From NCBI GenBank assembly GCA_023301205.1, contig JALZVC010000242.1, positions 1-6,676 of the forward strand: a stretch of 6,676 nucleotides of DNA. Reading direction: 5' to 3'. This DNA is from Flavobacteriaceae bacterium. GTDB taxonomy: Bacteria > Bacteroidota > Bacteroidia > Flavobacteriales > Flavobacteriaceae. Below the pieces are notes generated by a model. The model saw only the letters and a program-made list of their open reading frames with translations. It did no database searches and was not told the origin of the DNA. The first letter of the stretch is position 1, and each line of letters begins with the position of its first letter. The position numbers and the translations under genes were made by a program. Positions 5,636-6,676 of this stretch are shown piece by piece.

Positions 5636-6676
5636 TTAATCTGCAATATTAGGCGCGAGCCATTTTAGTGCTTTTTCTTCCGAAATATTCTTTCGGGAAG
5701 CAAAGTCCTTTACTTGATCTTCTTTTATTTTTCCAAGACCAAAATAACGTGCCTCTGGATTTCCGAAATAATATCCCGAAACAGAAGCAGCTGGCCACAT
5801 GGCTAATCCACTAGTTAACTCCACTCCTATGCTTTCTTTTACTTTTAACAACTCCCATATAGTCTCTTTTTCTAAATGATCTGGGCAAGCAGGATATCCT
5901 GGCGCTGGGCGAATTCCTTTATAGGTTTCCTTTATTAAATCTACATTTGACAAATCTTCGTTTGCAGCGTAGCCCCAATGTTGCATTCGCACTTCTTTAT
6001 GCAGATACTCTGCAAAAGCTTCTGCCAATCTATCTGCTAATGCTTTTACCATTATACTGTTGTAGTCATCGTTCTCTGCTTCGTATTTTTCGGCTAACTC
6101 TTTGGTTCCAAATCCTGTTGACACACAAAAGCAGCCCATATAATCTTGAATTCCAGTTTGTTTAGGAGCAATAAAATCTGATAGTGCGATATTTGGTCTT
6201 CCCTTTGCTTTTTTAGATTGCTGGCGAAGGGTTCTGAAAATATAGTTTCCGTCTTGCCCTTGGACAGGCTCAGGGTGACTGTTAGGAGTGTTGATCGCAG
6301 AATGATCTTCTCCATAAATATGCTCGACTGCGCTCGAACGGACAAGGGTTTTGATTTCAATATCATCGTCATTAATTGTGTTTGCCTCAAAGAGTCCAAA
6401 AATGGCTTTTGCAGTCAATAATTTCTCATTGATAATCTTATCTAGAATCACTTTTGAGTCTTCAAAAAGTTCTGTTGCCTGCTCCCCAACCACCTTATCT
6501 TTAAGTATCTGCGGATACTTCCCATGGAGATCCCAACTTCTAAAAAATGGAGACCAGTCAATGTATTTACGTAATATTGCAATATCAAAATTATGTATTA
6601 TTTGAATACCCAACTCTTTAGGTTTTACTATTTCCGGAGTACTCCAGTCAATGTTAAACTTATTCGCTCTGGCCTG
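5636..6676 (-). CDS. metH: Methionine synthase (cobalamin-dependent), C-terminal part
   Basis: MetH transfers the methyl group of 5-methyl-THF to homocysteine through cobalamin. The window shows the last 346 codons; the frame is open through 6676, so the gene continues beyond the edge and an internal TTG at 6613 is not its start. What is visible is the AdoMet-binding reactivation domain, with DIEI (105-108), FRTLRQQ (147-153), LSDFIAPK, NDDYNSIMVKALADRLAEA, the AdoMet-contact motif RPAPGYPACP (256-265), AMWPAASVSGYYF and the terminal WLAPN, all collinear with E. coli MetH. Between DIEI and LRQQ there are 41 residues where E. coli has about 15. The extra DNA consists of two REP-like units read in frame. 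The catalytic homocysteine, folate and cobalamin modules lie outside the window. Confidence 0.96.
   Translation of the reverse strand, partial: QARANKFNIDWSTPEIVKPKELGIQIIHNFDIAILRKYIDWSPFFRSWDLHGKYPQILKDKVVGEQATELFEDSKVILDKIINEKLLTAKAIFGLFEANTINDDDIEIKTLVRSSAVEHIYGEDHSAINTPNSHPEPVQGQDGNYIFRTLRQQSKKAKGRPNIALSDFIAPKQTGIQDYMGCFCVSTGFGTKELAEKYEAENDDYNSIMVKALADRLAEAFAEYLHKEVRMQHWGYAANEDLSNVDLIKETYKGIRPAPGYPACPDHLEKETIWELLKVKESIGVELTSGLAMWPAASVSGYYFGNPEARYFGLGKIKEDQVKDFASRKNISEEKALKWLAPNIAD
6239..6352 (-). repeat. In-frame tandem REP-like units inside metH
   Basis: These 38 codons replace a short turn in the activation domain. Two repeat units lie in the same orientation on the coding strand: 6323-6344, with core GAGCGCAGTCGA (peptide VRSSAVE), and 6257-6279, with core GAGCCTGTCCA (peptide SHPEPVQG). 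They are separated by 43 nt. The second is close to the arms of the intergenic pair at 3891-3981, with one change in the core (TCCA for TCGA). Near-direct repeats flank the block: ATCAAAACCCTT and TTCAGAACCCTT on the coding strand (6344-6355 and 6227-6238), 10 of 12 identical and 117 nt apart, an exact multiple of three. Confidence 0.7.

Noticed and set aside
6094..6399. 101-codon minus-strand frame containing SLSKG inside metH
   Set aside because: It is a shifted frame of metH. The SLSKG peptide comes from the repeat unit and not from a real gene.

Overview
The window looks like a low-GC Bacteroidetes chromosome, most likely a marine or soil Flavobacteriaceae. The evidence is AT-rich intergenic DNA, weak Shine-Dalgarno sequences, TAnnTTTG-type -7 promoter boxes, and flavobacterial-looking MutS, MetF and MetH sequences. 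The genus cannot be fixed from the sequence alone.

Layout: positions 1-490 are AT-rich DNA with no supportable gene. A probable promoter at 491-498 leads into a two-tRNA unit on the plus strand, tRNA-Gly(GCC) then tRNA-Leu(TAA), closed by a strong intrinsic terminator at 849-879. An imperfect hairpin at 931-964 serves the converging minus-strand genes. All four protein genes are on the minus strand. In transcription order they are metH (3' part only, cut by the window edge), metF, an OsmC-family gene of the YhfA type, and mutS.

Functional links: MetF makes 5-methyltetrahydrofolate and MetH uses it to remethylate homocysteine, so these two form a methionine/one-carbon pair. The OsmC-like protein keeps both redox cysteines. 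MutS starts mismatch repair and has all its key motifs, including a QLSFF clamp-binding motif. The OsmC and MutS genes have no evident link to methionine synthesis.

The most notable signal is short palindromic repeat DNA inside and between these genes. A 25-nt inverted pair (REPIN-like) lies between osmC and mutS. Two related units, in tandem orientation, sit in frame inside the conserved activation domain of metH and account for roughly 27 extra residues. A different palindromic unit sits in frame inside the connector domain of mutS and adds roughly 15 residues. Other intergenic palindromes lie at 901-918 and 5534-5589. This suggests a genome in which small REP-like elements spread and are sometimes kept as in-frame peptide insertions in core proteins. 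I saw no wholly new multigene system.
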